Assembly (NCBI GenBank): GCA_913049845.1
Contig: CAJWZE010000005.1
Coordinates: forward strand, 1-59,265
Length of the DNA: 59,265 nt
Direction: 5' to 3'
Origin: an uncultured Cryomorphaceae bacterium
GTDB lineage: Bacteria > Bacteroidota > Bacteroidia > Flavobacteriales > Schleiferiaceae
A model generated the notes under the pieces. The model was not told the origin of the DNA. It did no database searches and worked only from the letters and a program-made list of their open reading frames with translations. A program made the position numbers and the translations under genes. Shown one piece after another: positions 1 to 9,249 of the stretch; the stretch's first letter is position 1, and each line of letters starts with the position of its first letter.

Positions 1-1851
1 CCTGCAACTATTGCAGATAACGTAGGTGATAACGTAGGTGATGTTGCGGGTATGGGTGCGGATTTGTTCGGTTCGTATGTTGCAACTGTACTTGCATCCA
101 TGGTCCTAGGTAACTATGTGATAAATGATAACTTATTGAGCACTGGAAATTTCCTCGATAATCATGGACCAATTATTCTGCCAATGATGATTGCTGGAGT
201 AGGTATTATCTTCTCTATAATTGGTACTTTCTTCATTCGTATCACAGACAATAATGCGAAAGAGCCTGAGGTTCAACGTGCTTTGAATATCGGTAACTGG
301 TCGTCAATCATTTTGACAAGTGTTGGTTCATACGTTTTGATTCAAATATTGTTGCCAGAAACATTGAGTATGAAGTTCTTTGGTGAAGGTTTTAAAGAAG
401 TTACACGCAATGCTGTTTTTGGAGCCGTTATCGTAGGTCTTGTAGTTGGTGCATTGATTTCCTATTTCACCGAGTACTATACAGGACTGGGTAAAAAGCC
501 AATTTTGGATATAGTTCAGAAATCAGCTACCGGTGCTGCAACAAATATTATTGCTGGTTTGGGTGTAGGAATGATTTCTACCTTCGCGCCAATCCTTCTA
601 TTCGCTGGTGCAATCTGGTCTTCTTACGCATTTGCTGGTTTCTATGGTGTTGCAATCGCAGCCTCTGCAATGATGGCAACTACTGCAATGCAGTTGGCTA
701 TTGATGCTTTTGGTCCTATTGCGGATAACGCAGGTGGTATCGCAGAGATGAGCGAATTGCCAGAAGAGGTACGTGAGCGTACGGATATTTTGGATTCAGT
801 TGGTAATACTACCGCTGCAATCGGTAAAGGTTTCGCGATTGCTTCTGCGGCATTAACTGCATTAGCATTGTTTGCAGCCTTTGTAACCTTCACAGGTATT
901 GATGGTATTAACATCTTTAAAGCCCCTGTACTTGCGATGCTATTCGTTGGGGGTATGGTTCCTGTAGTGTTCTCAGCATTGGCGATGAACGCAGTAGGAA
1001 AAGCAGCCATGGAAATGGTAAAAGAAGTGCGTCGTCAGTTTAAAGAAATACCTGGTATCATGGAATACAAGGCTGAGCCAGAATACGATAAATGTGTTGC
1101 AATCTCAACGGAAGCGTCTTTAAAAGAAATGATGTTGCCAGGTGCAATGACTATTATTTTCCCCCTCGTTGTAGCATTCTTGCCAATGGCCTTTGGTTAC
1201 ACTGGCCAAGAAGCAGCTGAGATGCTTGGTGGTTATATGGCCGGTGTAGCTGTTAGTGGTGTTCTTTGGGCAATCTTCCAAAATAACGCTGGTGGTGCTT
1301 GGGATAACGCTAAGAAATCTTTCGAGGCAGGTGTCATGATTGACGGAGAAATGACTTACAAAGGTTCTGACGCACACAAAGCTGCAGTGACTGGTGATAC
1401 AGTAGGTGATCCATTTAAGGATACTTCAGGTCCATCGATGAACATCTTGATCAAATTGACTTGTTTGGTAGGTCTTGTTATTGCGCCAATTCTTGGTGGC
1501 GGTCACGAGAGCCTTGCTGCTTCAGCTCGCACTGAAGAGGTAGTTGAGGTTCGTCAAGAGGTCATGAAAATAAAGTTGAAGGACGTAGCGGTTCGTTTAG
1601 ATGGTACAGTTGATGGTGAAGCTTTTGCTTCACTGGATATAACAGTAGAGGATATGGCTGCAACTATCAGTATTTCATTCGTTTCAGAAGAGTTCAACGG
1701 GACGTTTACTTCATCAGAAGCAGATACGGACGGTATGAACTTCGATGCGCATGGTATGGTAAGTATGAACGGTGAGGAGCTTGGTGCTGCTACCCACTTC
1801 CACCTAGACAAAGAAGGTTCAATTAGTGAATTTGTAATCCTGTTCGAATAA
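1..1851 (+). CDS. hppA: Membrane-bound pyrophosphatase (ion-pumping), 5' end cut off by window
   Basis: Integral membrane enzyme that hydrolyses pyrophosphate and pumps H+ or Na+ across the inner membrane. The reading frame is open from base 1, so the N-terminus lies outside the window; 616 residues are visible. Family signatures are clear: the [12 protein letters not shown] acidic motif at residues 7-18, a second pyrophosphate-binding block near 240-260 ([12 protein letters not shown]) and [16 protein letters not shown] near 465. In [10 protein letters not shown] (268-277) the position that is Lys in K+-independent enzymes is Ala272 and position 275 is Gly, which predicts a K+-dependent enzyme. 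After the last membrane segment (about residue 495) there is an extra tail of roughly 115 residues, rich in alternating hydrophobic and acidic residues, that is not part of the standard fold. A hairpin terminator follows. Confidence 0.96.
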   Translation, partial: PATIADNVGDNVGDVAGMGADLFGSYVATVLASMVLGNYVINDNLLSTGNFLDNHGPIILPMMIAGVGIIFSIIGTFFIRITDNNAKEPEVQRALNIGNWSSIILTSVGSYVLIQILLPETLSMKFFGEGFKEVTRNAVFGAVIVGLVVGALISYFTEYYTGLGKKPILDIVQKSATGAATNIIAGLGVGMISTFAPILLFAGAIWSSYAFAGFYGVAIAASAMMATTAMQLAIDAFGPIADNAGGIAEMSELPEEVRERTDILDSVGNTTAAIGKGFAIASAALTALALFAAFVTFTGIDGINIFKAPVLAMLFVGGMVPVVFSALAMNAVGKAAMEMVKEVRRQFKEIPGIMEYKAEPEYDKCVAISTEASLKEMMLPGAMTIIFPLVVAFLPMAFGYTGQEAAEMLGGYMAGVAVSGVLWAIFQNNAGGAWDNAKKSFEAGVMIDGEMTYKGSDAHKAAVTGDTVGDPFKDTSGPSMNILIKLTCLVGLVIAPILGGGHESLAASARTEEVVEVRQEVMKIKLKDVAVRLDGTVDGEAFASLDITVEDMAATISISFVSEEFNGTFTSSEADTDGMNFDAHGMVSMNGEELGAATHFHLDKEGSISEFVILFE

Positions 1852-1867
1852 GAAAAGGGTTCTCTAA

Positions 1868-1903
1868 TAAAAAGCCGCGGCCATCGGCCGGGGCTTTTTA
1901 TTT
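1868..1903. terminator. Bidirectional intrinsic terminator between hppA and M20 peptidase
   Basis: AAAAGCCGCGGCC pairs with GGCCGGGGCTTTT (13-bp stem, one mismatch, 3-base loop). It has A-runs on the left and T-runs on the right, so it can serve the two convergent genes on both strands. Confidence 0.85.
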
Positions 1904-1925
1904 TCAATCAAATGTTGCATTTCAT

Positions 1926-3380
1926 CTATATACGCTGAAACAGGTCTAAATAGAAGCGGCAAAGGTCGCGGTAAGCATCAACATGCAGGCGCTCATTAAT
2001 ACCATGTATACGCGGTAAATCTTCAGCAGTCAGCGCGATAGGAAGGAAGCGATAGATCTGCTGAGCTAGCCCATCAAAGTTCTTCGAATCTGTACCGCCA
2101 AGTGTAAGGTATGGGCTGACTAGCGCTTCCGGGAAGGTCGCTCTAATGCTCTGTCCTAGGGTTAGGAAATCTTTGCCTTCAAAGGATGATGTAGCGGTAG
2201 GGTCAGTGCCGTAGTCATTGTACCATTGTACTGCGCCATTATATTCTGAAGCACGTTCGCTGTAGGCATTGATAATATCATGAACAGAGTAGCCTGGTAG
2301 AATTCGTGTGTTACACACTACACGCGAGGAAGAAGGAATTACATTGTCTTTGATACCAGCCCCGACCATGGTTGCTACGGCTGTGTTCGTAGTTAATGCG
2401 CGGCCTGTGGAGGAGCCTTGGTAATTACTCAATATGAGGGAGTTGGTCAAAGGACGTAAACTGAAGGCCCACTTTAATCCAAAGGACATTTCCGGGGCAA
2501 GGTGGGTCATAAATCCTTGCAGCGGGTCAGTAAATTCAGGCTTGAACATCGGGTCTTCATTGAGCGAGGTGATGAATGCCGAAGCACTCAATATAGCATT
2601 CCCAGTATCCGGCATACTGCTGTGGCCGCCAGGTTGCTCGAAGTTGACTTCAACACTGATGTATCCTTTTTCAGCGACTCCAATTAGAGCAACAGGCGTT
2701 TTTTTAAGGCCTGGCACAGAACCTATAGAAATAGTTCCTGCCTCATCAAATATGGTGCGGAAGGTAATGCCTTTTTCTCGGCATATCGCTGCCGCTGCAC
2801 CGGCGCCATTGCGACCGCCTATTTCTTCGTCTTGACCGAAGCAGAAATAGAAGTTGTAAGAAGGTTGCCAGTCATTGGAAATTAAAGTTTCGAGCGCTTC
2901 GAGAATTCCAAAGGCTGATGCCTTGTCGTCCAAAGTACCGCGGCCGTACACGTAGTTGTCTACGATTTCTCCAGCAAAGGGATCGGCTTCCCAGTCTTTG
3001 ATGGTTTTAGGGTCTACAGGGACGACGTCTAGGTGTGAGATGAAGAGTATGTTCTCTGCGTTCTCTTTTGTTCCGTCGAGCTTCATCCATAGGGTATGGG
3101 TGCTTACGGTATCTATATGAAGCCTTTCATATACTGCTGGGAAGGAAGCCTTTAAATGCGCAAACAAGCCATCAAAAGCAGCACTATCAATCATTACCGG
3201 TACTTGGCTGATGGTTTTATAGCTAAGTCCTTTGGCAAATATTTCAGTGGCCGCAGAACGAATATGATAATTCTCAGTAGCCTTAGTAGGGATGTATTTA
3301 TCCTGTATGCTTTGGAGTTTAAAAACAGGAAGGACGGCGATTAAAGCAATTGCTATTAAGGTGAGGATGATCTTCTTCAT
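1926..3380 (-). CDS. Exported M20-family metallopeptidase (PM20D1/carboxypeptidase S-like)
   Basis: Zinc-dependent peptidase or amidohydrolase of the M20 family, 484 residues from the ATG at 3380. An upstream in-frame start at 3425 would put 15 polar residues ahead of the signal segment, so it was not chosen. Residues 1-20 (MKKIILTLIAIALIA) form a signal peptide or membrane anchor, so the enzyme acts in the periplasm. Metal-site motifs are intact: SHLDVVP (His116), GRGTLDDK (Asp151, bridging), GQDEEIGG (Glu185/Glu186, catalytic base and ligand) and a C-terminal His in RIHGINE. The PM20D1 relatives act on N-acyl amino acids or peptides; the substrate here cannot be read from the sequence. Divergent from the small membrane protein at 3430. 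Confidence 0.88.
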   Translation of the reverse strand: MKKIILTLIAIALIAVLPVFKLQSIQDKYIPTKATENYHIRSAATEIFAKGLSYKTISQVPVMIDSAAFDGLFAHLKASFPAVYERLHIDTVSTHTLWMKLDGTKENAENILFISHLDVVPVDPKTIKDWEADPFAGEIVDNYVYGRGTLDDKASAFGILEALETLISNDWQPSYNFYFCFGQDEEIGGRNGAGAAAAICREKGITFRTIFDEAGTISIGSVPGLKKTPVALIGVAEKGYISVEVNFEQPGGHSSMPDTGNAILSASAFITSLNEDPMFKPEFTDPLQGFMTHLAPEMSFGLKWAFSLRPLTNSLILSNYQGSSTGRALTTNTAVATMVGAGIKDNVIPSSSRVVCNTRILPGYSVHDIINAYSERASEYNGAVQWYNDYGTDPTATSSFEGKDFLTLGQSIRATFPEALVSPYLTLGGTDSKNFDGLAQQIYRFLPIALTAEDLPRIHGINERLHVDAYRDLCRFYLDLFQRI

Positions 3381-3405
3381 ATACGTATACTTGGTGAAGC
3401 GTTTG

Positions 3406-3413
3406 TAACTTTG
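3406..3413 (+). promoter_or_regulatory. -7 box TAACTTTG for the 3430 membrane-protein gene
   Basis: Perfect match to the Bacteroidota -7 consensus TAnnTTTG, ending 16 bases before the ATG at 3430. No clear -33 TTTG was found. Confidence 0.4.
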
Positions 3414-3429
3414 CTCAAAATACAAATAG

Positions 3430-3870
3430 ATGTATATAGGATTACTACACTTACATCATTGGTTGCCATTTTTATGGCTACTACTTATTCTAGTGGCTTT
3501 GGTTCAGAATTTTTTGGTCTGGAAATCGGACCGTGAATTCAACGCGAGTCTTCAGCGTCAAAATAAAATCACATTGATCTTAACGCACCTTCAAGTGACT
3601 GTAGGGCTTATTATGCTTGCGCTTGCAATTGCCAATGAAATGATTCCAGATATGGGAACATTGATGGGAGATGCTACGCTGCGTTTTAAATACGTCGAGC
3701 ACCCAACTACCATGTTGCTTGGAGCGGTTTTTATTACCGTTGGAAATGCGAAGAGCAAGCGTCTATCATCTGAACAGGATAAAGCGAAGTCGGTTGTGAT
3801 TTGGTTTGGTATTGGACTGGCACTAATCGCGGTGAGATTCCCATGGGAAGCCTTTTTACATGGTGCATAA
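3430..3870 (+). CDS. Small four-helix membrane protein, cytochrome b-like
   Basis: 146-residue integral membrane protein with four predicted transmembrane helices (about residues 8-28, 46-66, 90-108 and 120-138). The first helix begins with His-rich LLHLHHWLPF, and further His residues occur at the ends of helices (THLQVT, EHPTTM). This pattern resembles small Bacteroidota proteins annotated as cytochrome b-like, where paired histidines could bind heme; heme binding is inferred only. It lies 13 bases upstream of hflX in the same direction and is probably co-transcribed with it. No enzymatic motif is visible. Confidence 0.75.
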   Translation: MYIGLLHLHHWLPFLWLLLILVALVQNFLVWKSDREFNASLQRQNKITLILTHLQVTVGLIMLALAIANEMIPDMGTLMGDATLRFKYVEHPTTMLLGAVFITVGNAKSKRLSSEQDKAKSVVIWFGIGLALIAVRFPWEAFLHGA

Positions 3871-3883
3871 CTAAATCAGTTAA

Positions 3884-5077
3884 ATGTTAGAACTCAAGAA
3901 GAAACGAACTTCCAAGAGAGAGCGTTGCGTTCTTGTTGCTATTATCAATAAGCAGCAGGACGAAGAGAAGTCGCTAGAATACCTCGAAGAATTGCGTTTT
4001 CTCGCAGACACGGCGGGGGCAGATACGGTGCGATTTTTCACCCAGAAATTGTCGCATCCCAATTCAAAGACCTTCCTCGGTACAGGAAAGATGGAAGAAA
4101 TCCTAGGGTTTATAAAAGCCGAGGATATTGATATGTTAATTTTTGATGATGAATTGACCCCATCGCAGCTCAAGAATATTGAGGTAATTATGGAGGTGAA
4201 GGTCATCGATCGAACCAATCTCATCTTGGATATTTTTGCGGCTAGGGCGCAGACGAGCTATGCTCGGACCCAAGTGGAATTGGCCCAGTATCAATACTTA
4301 CTTCCACGACTAACGAGAATGTGGACTCACCTTGAAAGACAGAAAGGAGGTATTGGTATGCGCGGGCCTGGCGAGACCCAGATTGAGACAGATAGGCGAA
4401 TTATTCAGCAGAAAATCTCTCAACTCAAAAAGAAGTTACAGAAGATTGATGCGCAGATGAGTACTCAACGCAGTAACAGGGGTAAGCTAACGCGTGTGGC
4501 GCTAGTAGGGTATACAAACGTGGGGAAGAGTACGTTGTTGAATTTGCTGTGTAAAACGGATGTGTTGGCAGAGAACAAGTTGTTTGCTACCTTGGACACT
4601 ACGGTGCGTAAGATCAATATCGACAATCTCCCTTTGCTGTTGACCGATACTGTTGGCTTCATCAGAAAGTTACCGACACAGTTGGTCGAGAGTTTCAAGA
4701 GTACCTTGGACGAGGTGAGAGAGGCGGATGTGCTGATGCACGTGGTAGATATTTCTCACCCAAATTTCATGGAACACATCGACAGTGTTAATGGCATCTT
4801 GCAGGAGATTGAGAGTCTAGACAAGCCGACCATTATGGTTTTTAATAAGATTGATGCCTTCACATATGAGGAGGCGAACGAGTGTGAATTAGAATTGACG
4901 TCTAGAAATTATGATTTTGACCATTGGAAAAGGAGTTGGATGAATCAGATTGGTGAACGCGCGGTGTTCATTTCAGCACAAGACAGAAAAAATATTGGCG
5001 AATTAAGGCGCACGGTGTATCGTGTGGCATCAGAAATACATGCATCAAGGTTCCCATTTAACACCTTTTTGTATTAA
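3884..5077 (+). CDS. hflX: Ribosome-associated GTPase HflX
   Basis: TRAFAC-class GTPase of 397 residues that binds the 50S subunit and is known in other bacteria to split or rescue stalled and heat-damaged ribosomes. The N-terminal HflX domain carries the typical LSHPNSKTFLGTGK segment (glycine-rich nucleotide-binding subdomain), followed by a coiled-coil region and the family signature GGIGMRGPGETQIETDRR. The G domain has G1 GYTNVGKS (209-216), G3 DTVGF (255-259) and G4 NKID (321-324). Length and domain order are standard. The neighbours (small membrane protein upstream, maeB 12 bases downstream) suggest a housekeeping transcript, not a dedicated stress operon. Confidence 0.95.
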   Translation: MLELKKKRTSKRERCVLVAIINKQQDEEKSLEYLEELRFLADTAGADTVRFFTQKLSHPNSKTFLGTGKMEEILGFIKAEDIDMLIFDDELTPSQLKNIEVIMEVKVIDRTNLILDIFAARAQTSYARTQVELAQYQYLLPRLTRMWTHLERQKGGIGMRGPGETQIETDRRIIQQKISQLKKKLQKIDAQMSTQRSNRGKLTRVALVGYTNVGKSTLLNLLCKTDVLAENKLFATLDTTVRKINIDNLPLLLTDTVGFIRKLPTQLVESFKSTLDEVREADVLMHVVDISHPNFMEHIDSVNGILQEIESLDKPTIMVFNKIDAFTYEEANECELELTSRNYDFDHWKRSWMNQIGERAVFISAQDRKNIGELRRTVYRVASEIHASRFPFNTFLY

Positions 5078-5089
5078 ATCTAAAACGAC

Positions 5090-7360
5090 ATGAGTCAGAG
5101 ACCCATACGCAAAGCGGACACCTTAAAGTACCACCAGCAACCCAAGCCGGGTAAGATTGAGGTTATTCCTACGAAACCTTCAAATTCTCAGCGTGACTTG
5201 AGTATCGCCTATTCACCCGGCGTTGCAGAGCCTTGTAAGGAGATTGCAGTAAATCCGGAAGATGTATACAAGTACACGTCAAAAGGAAACTTGGTTGCGG
5301 TAATTTCAAACGGCACGGCAGTTTTAGGTCTCGGTGATATAGGACCAGAAGCGTCTAAGCCAGTGATGGAAGGAAAGGGCGTGTTGTTCAAAATATTTGC
5401 AGATATCGATGTATTTGATTTAGAATTGGAAGCAGCAGATCCGGATAAATTTATAGATACCGTAAAAGCTGTCGCTCCAACTTTTGGGGGTATCAACCTT
5501 GAGGACATTAAGGCGCCCGATTGTTTTTACATCGAAAAGCGTCTTAAGGAAGAGTTGAACATTCCAATCATGCACGACGATCAGCACGGGACTGCCATTA
5601 TTACTGCTGCGGCATTGTTGAACGCCTTGGAAATTTCAGAAAAGGATATTAGCTCTGTAAAGGTGGTATTTAATGGTGCGGGTGCATCAGCCATCTCCTG
5701 TGCTAAATTATACCTCAGTCTCGGTGTGCAACCTGAGAACCTGTTCATGTGCGATTCTAAAGGATTGGTCACTACTTCAAGAGATAGCTTAAACCCTGAG
5801 AAAGAAATCTTTGCCAAAGACAACGCTGCCGCAGATCTGGCGACCGTTATGAACGGTGCCGATGTATTTGTTGGCCTTTCTAAGGGCGGAATTGTGAGCA
5901 AAAACATGGTTAGGACTATGGCGGCGAATCCTATTGTATTTGCTTTAGCCAACCCCGATCCTGAGATTTCTTATAAAGATGCAATGGCAGCGAGAGAGGA
6001 CATCATTATGGCAACTGGGCGCAGTGATAATCCGAATCAAGTAAATAATGTATTGGGTTTCCCATTCATTTTCCGTGGTGCTCTCGATGTCCGAGCTACT
6101 GCCATCAATGAAGAAATGAAGTTGGCTGCTGTAAGAGCAATTGCAGAACTAACAAAAGAGCCTGTCCCGGAGTTAGTAAACCTTGCCTACGGCGAGAGCA
6201 ACCTTACATTTGGCCCCACGTATATTATACCTAAGCCGTTTGATCCAAGATTGATTACTACAGTGGCTCCAGCAGTTGCAAAAGCAGCTATGGACAGCGG
6301 TGTGGCCAAGGCTCCTATAAAGGATTGGGAAGGTTACAATGGTGTTCTAAGTTCCCGCTTGGGAAGAGACGATAAATTCATCCGTCTGTTGAATGAGAAT
6401 GCTTCGCAGAAGCCTCAACGTATCGTTTTTACTGAAGGCGATCAGTACCGTATTCTAAAGTCAGCGGAAATCTTGATCAATGGTGGAACAGCCAAGCCAG
6501 TATTACTAGGGCCTAAAGCCAAAATTGAAAAGATTATTGAAGAATACCAGCTTGAACTGGGCGGCGCGGAGATTATTGATATAATCGCAGATTCAAACGG
6601 ACGTGAGGATTATGCTCAAAAACTCTACGACATGCGTATGCGCCGCGGTTGGACATTGGCAGAATGTCGCAGTAAGATTAAATCAAGAGAGTATTATGGA
6701 AATATGATGCTCAAGGAAGGTCGAGTAGATGCACTCATCAGCGGCTTGACCGTAAAATACCCCACAGCGCTTCGTCCAATTTTACGTATAATAGGCACTG
6801 AGACAGGTCTAAGGAAGGCTTCAGGTATGTACATCTTATTGACCAAGCGAGGCCCTATGTTCTTTGCAGATACAACGATCAACCTTGATCCTACAGTGGA
6901 AGAAATCATCCAAATGGTATTGAATGTTGCCGATACAGTACGTCGTACCAATATCGAACCTAAGGTGGCTTTATTGAGTTACTCAAACTTTGGCTCGAGC
7001 AATGGGCCAGATGCACGTAAGATGGCAAAGGCGAGCAAGATTCTGCGAGAGGAACATCTAGACCTTATCGTCGACGGTGAGATTCAGGCCAACTTTGCAT
7101 TGAACCCAGAGCTCCTTAATGAAAGCTTCCCGTTCTCTGACCTTGTCGGCCCCCGGGCGAATGTATTCATTTTCCCGAATCTCGCTGCGGGAAATATCAC
7201 CTATAAGATGCTCCAAAGCTTTGGGGCGGCCGAGGCTATTGGTCCTATGCTCATAGGAACGCAGAAGAGTGCTCACGTACTGCAACTCGGCGCTTCGGTT
7301 CGTGAGATTGTAAATATGGCTACATTGGCGGCCGTTGATGCACGTACGCGTAGAGGATAA
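5090..7360 (+). CDS. maeB: NADP-dependent malic enzyme, MaeB type (malic enzyme-phosphotransacetylase fusion)
   Basis: Oxidative decarboxylation of malate to pyruvate with reduction of NADP+, a source of NADPH and pyruvate. The 756-residue protein has the MaeB architecture: malic enzyme N-terminal domain (YSPGVAEPC near 41-49 with the catalytic Tyr, [26 protein letters not shown] metal/NAD region), Rossmann domain ([15 protein letters not shown]) up to about residue 425, then a phosphotransacetylase-like domain (from [11 protein letters not shown] to the end) that in studied homologues is catalytically inactive and binds acetyl-CoA as an allosteric regulator. It starts 12 bases after hflX. 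It is convergent with the cyclase-family gene with a single base between the stop codons. Confidence 0.95.
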   Translation: MSQRPIRKADTLKYHQQPKPGKIEVIPTKPSNSQRDLSIAYSPGVAEPCKEIAVNPEDVYKYTSKGNLVAVISNGTAVLGLGDIGPEASKPVMEGKGVLFKIFADIDVFDLELEAADPDKFIDTVKAVAPTFGGINLEDIKAPDCFYIEKRLKEELNIPIMHDDQHGTAIITAAALLNALEISEKDISSVKVVFNGAGASAISCAKLYLSLGVQPENLFMCDSKGLVTTSRDSLNPEKEIFAKDNAAADLATVMNGADVFVGLSKGGIVSKNMVRTMAANPIVFALANPDPEISYKDAMAAREDIIMATGRSDNPNQVNNVLGFPFIFRGALDVRATAINEEMKLAAVRAIAELTKEPVPELVNLAYGESNLTFGPTYIIPKPFDPRLITTVAPAVAKAAMDSGVAKAPIKDWEGYNGVLSSRLGRDDKFIRLLNENASQKPQRIVFTEGDQYRILKSAEILINGGTAKPVLLGPKAKIEKIIEEYQLELGGAEIIDIIADSNGREDYAQKLYDMRMRRGWTLAECRSKIKSREYYGNMMLKEGRVDALISGLTVKYPTALRPILRIIGTETGLRKASGMYILLTKRGPMFFADTTINLDPTVEEIIQMVLNVADTVRRTNIEPKVALLSYSNFGSSNGPDARKMAKASKILREEHLDLIVDGEIQANFALNPELLNESFPFSDLVGPRANVFIFPNLAAGNITYKMLQSFGAAEAIGPMLIGTQKSAHVLQLGASVREIVNMATLAAVDARTRRG

Positions 7361-7361
7361 G

Positions 7362-8114
7362 CTAGTGCTGTTCTAGTAAGTAGAGCATTGGTCTTGAAGG
7401 CGCGGCATCATTTTGCATAGGAGCAACCTGCAGGTTCAGCAGATAATTTCCCGGGACTACATGATCAGGTATATGGGCCAATTCTGTTATGGTCCTGTGC
7501 AGACTTTTCTCTGGGTGGTCTCCCCAAAAACTCCTATGGCAAGCCAGTGCGCCACCATCTTCTTCTTGATCCACACTGGGTTGGTCAATAATTAGATGGT
7601 CAATACCAGCAGTGCGCAAGAATGCACCTATTTCAGCATCTAAATAAGGCCAATCACTGTTACTATAGTTTCTGCTGCGATTAGCATTCCCGCAATCCGT
7701 TTTTAGAATAACAGTACTAACGCCTTTAGTTCCGCCTTTGCGCTCCGCCTCTTGCCAAGCTTTTTCAAAGTTCACCATGCTCACCTTACCGTCCTCCACG
7801 AGTGGGTACAACACTAAAACAATGGAAAATGGATTCTTAAAATGCTCGTGTACGGAATGCCGCTCCTTTGTAATGTGACCGGCTGTTTCAGTATGTGTCC
7901 CGTGTGCATGGGGATTAAAATTAATGGAGAAGAAATTCACTCCACCACCCATAGCCACCGATCCTTTCCAGTCACCTAAAATCACAGGAGAGAATGTGGG
8001 TGCATTAATGTACCAAGCGCGTGCTACATCGCCCACAGGCATGCTTAAATCTGCAAAAGGCGTGCTGAGATCTATCGTGTACTCCGCGCCATTCAGGTGT
8101 AGGTTAATCTTCAT
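7362..8114 (-). CDS. Cyclase-family metal-dependent hydrolase (kynurenine formamidase-like fold)
   Basis: 250-residue member of the cyclase/KynB family (PF04199-type). The ATG at 8114 is preferred over an in-frame TTG at 8126; it overlaps the end of hemW by 11 bases, suggesting translational coupling. The metal-binding motif appears as HAHGTHTETAGH, where the classic form is HxGTHxDxPxH; thus the Asp is Glu and the Pro is absent, as I recall from a subgroup found in Bacteroidota. Other conserved pieces are ILKTDCGNANR and IDQPSVD. Whether it is a formamidase, an esterase-like cyclase or another amidohydrolase is not decidable here. It is the last gene of a three-gene unit behind a histidine kinase and hemW; no kynurenine-pathway genes lie nearby. 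Confidence 0.8.
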   Translation of the reverse strand: MKINLHLNGAEYTIDLSTPFADLSMPVGDVARAWYINAPTFSPVILGDWKGSVAMGGGVNFFSINFNPHAHGTHTETAGHITKERHSVHEHFKNPFSIVLVLYPLVEDGKVSMVNFEKAWQEAERKGGTKGVSTVILKTDCGNANRSRNYSNSDWPYLDAEIGAFLRTAGIDHLIIDQPSVDQEEDGGALACHRSFWGDHPEKSLHRTITELAHIPDHVVPGNYLLNLQVAPMQNDAAPSRPMLYLLEQH

Positions 8115-9249
8115 CGTCGTGATCAATCATAAGACCCGCTATAATCGCATCGCTGGTCATCCAATTCTCTGGTAAAATACGGAACCCATCGTTAATCGGC
8201 GCTATAACTCCCGCACGAAGACCTGCGTCTATATTTATTCTAAAGGCCTCCTCATGAGCATTATCCAATCCGAGCTGCGGTAAATCCTTACTGTATCTGA
8301 AACCGTCTGCTGTCCGCAGCCGTACCATTAGCCGTTCGTTCAGCTGCTCGCTCACAGTAAGCTCTTCCTCTGTAATGGCGGCACCTTGTGTGTAGAGGTT
8401 GTTGTTGCTCACATTCCAAAACCTGAGTTTTCCATCGAAAGAATGTGCTCCTGGACCAATGCCCAAATAAGGCTGATACGACCAATAGTGCTGGTTGTGT
8501 GCGCTGCGTTTGCCGGGCTTCGAATAATTAGACAATTCATAATGCTCGTAACCCTGCGCTTGTGCCCATTTACCTAACTGTTGGTATTGCTCAAGCACTA
8601 CCTCCTCGCGAGGAAGAATGGTTGTTCCTTTTTTTACTTGACTTGCAAGGACGGTATTTTCTTCTACACTGAGGGCATAACAGCTCATATGTGGGGGTGA
8701 ATACTTTTCTAGTTGTTTAAGATTTTTTTGCCAGCTCTCTGTTGTGGAGCCCGGCATCCCATAGATGAGATCTACACTATAGTTTTCAAAATCACTCTCG
8801 CTAATCCATTGCAATACTTGGTGAGACTCCTCATTGGTATGTGCTCTATTACTCGCGCTGAGCTCACCTCCGTCAAAACTTTGTATGCCTACACTCAACC
8901 TATTGATACTTGAGCGGTACCATCGCTCAAGGCGCTCAGTGGTAATGTCGTCTGGGTTTACCTCAAGGGTAATTTCTACTTCCGAAGAAATATCTTCAAA
9001 ACTACTATGAATATGTTGCAGAATGCGCTCTATCTCTTCACTTTCGAGCAAGCTAGGGGTGCCTCCACCAAAGTAAATACTTACAATCTGCGCTTGATTC
9101 CAAGGGGTAAGAATACTCCGTTTATCCATCTCTTTGAGCATATGATCCAGGACATTTTCTCGCGTTGTTAGGTTCGTAGAGAAGTGAAAATCACAATAAC
9201 TACATGCTTGCTTGCAGTAGGGAATATGGAGATAGATGCTACTCTTCAT
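8104..9249 (-). CDS. hemW: Radical SAM heme chaperone HemW
   Basis: 381-residue radical SAM protein. The iron-sulfur cluster motif is CKQACSYC (Cys12, Cys16, Cys19) close to the N-terminus, followed by Phe (CDF), which is the HemW form instead of the CxxxCxxCNR-like HemN/coproporphyrinogen dehydrogenase form. Further family motifs are FGGGTPSLL, SVGIQSFD and LIYGMPGSTTESW. HemW homologues bind heme and deliver it to respiratory proteins; they are often misannotated as oxygen-independent coproporphyrinogen oxidase. The ATG overlaps the stop codon of the upstream histidine kinase by one base (TAATG) and the gene overlaps the cyclase gene at its 3' end, so the three are probably translated as a coupled unit. 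Confidence 0.92.
   Translation of the reverse strand: MKSSIYLHIPYCKQACSYCDFHFSTNLTTRENVLDHMLKEMDKRSILTPWNQAQIVSIYFGGGTPSLLESEEIERILQHIHSSFEDISSEVEITLEVNPDDITTERLERWYRSSINRLSVGIQSFDGGELSASNRAHTNEESHQVLQWISESDFENYSVDLIYGMPGSTTESWQKNLKQLEKYSPPHMSCYALSVEENTVLASQVKKGTTILPREEVVLEQYQQLGKWAQAQGYEHYELSNYSKPGKRSAHNQHYWSYQPYLGIGPGAHSFDGKLRFWNVSNNNLYTQGAAITEEELTVSEQLNERLMVRLRTADGFRYSKDLPQLGLDNAHEEAFRINIDAGLRAGVIAPINDGFRILPENWMTSDAIIAGLMIDHDDED

Noticed and set aside
642-1010. 122-codon Ala/Ser/Ile-rich minus-strand frame
   Set aside because: Mirror of the pyrophosphatase membrane helices.
8104-9249. Oxygen-independent coproporphyrinogen oxidase (HemN)
   Set aside because: Cluster motif form and length fit HemW.
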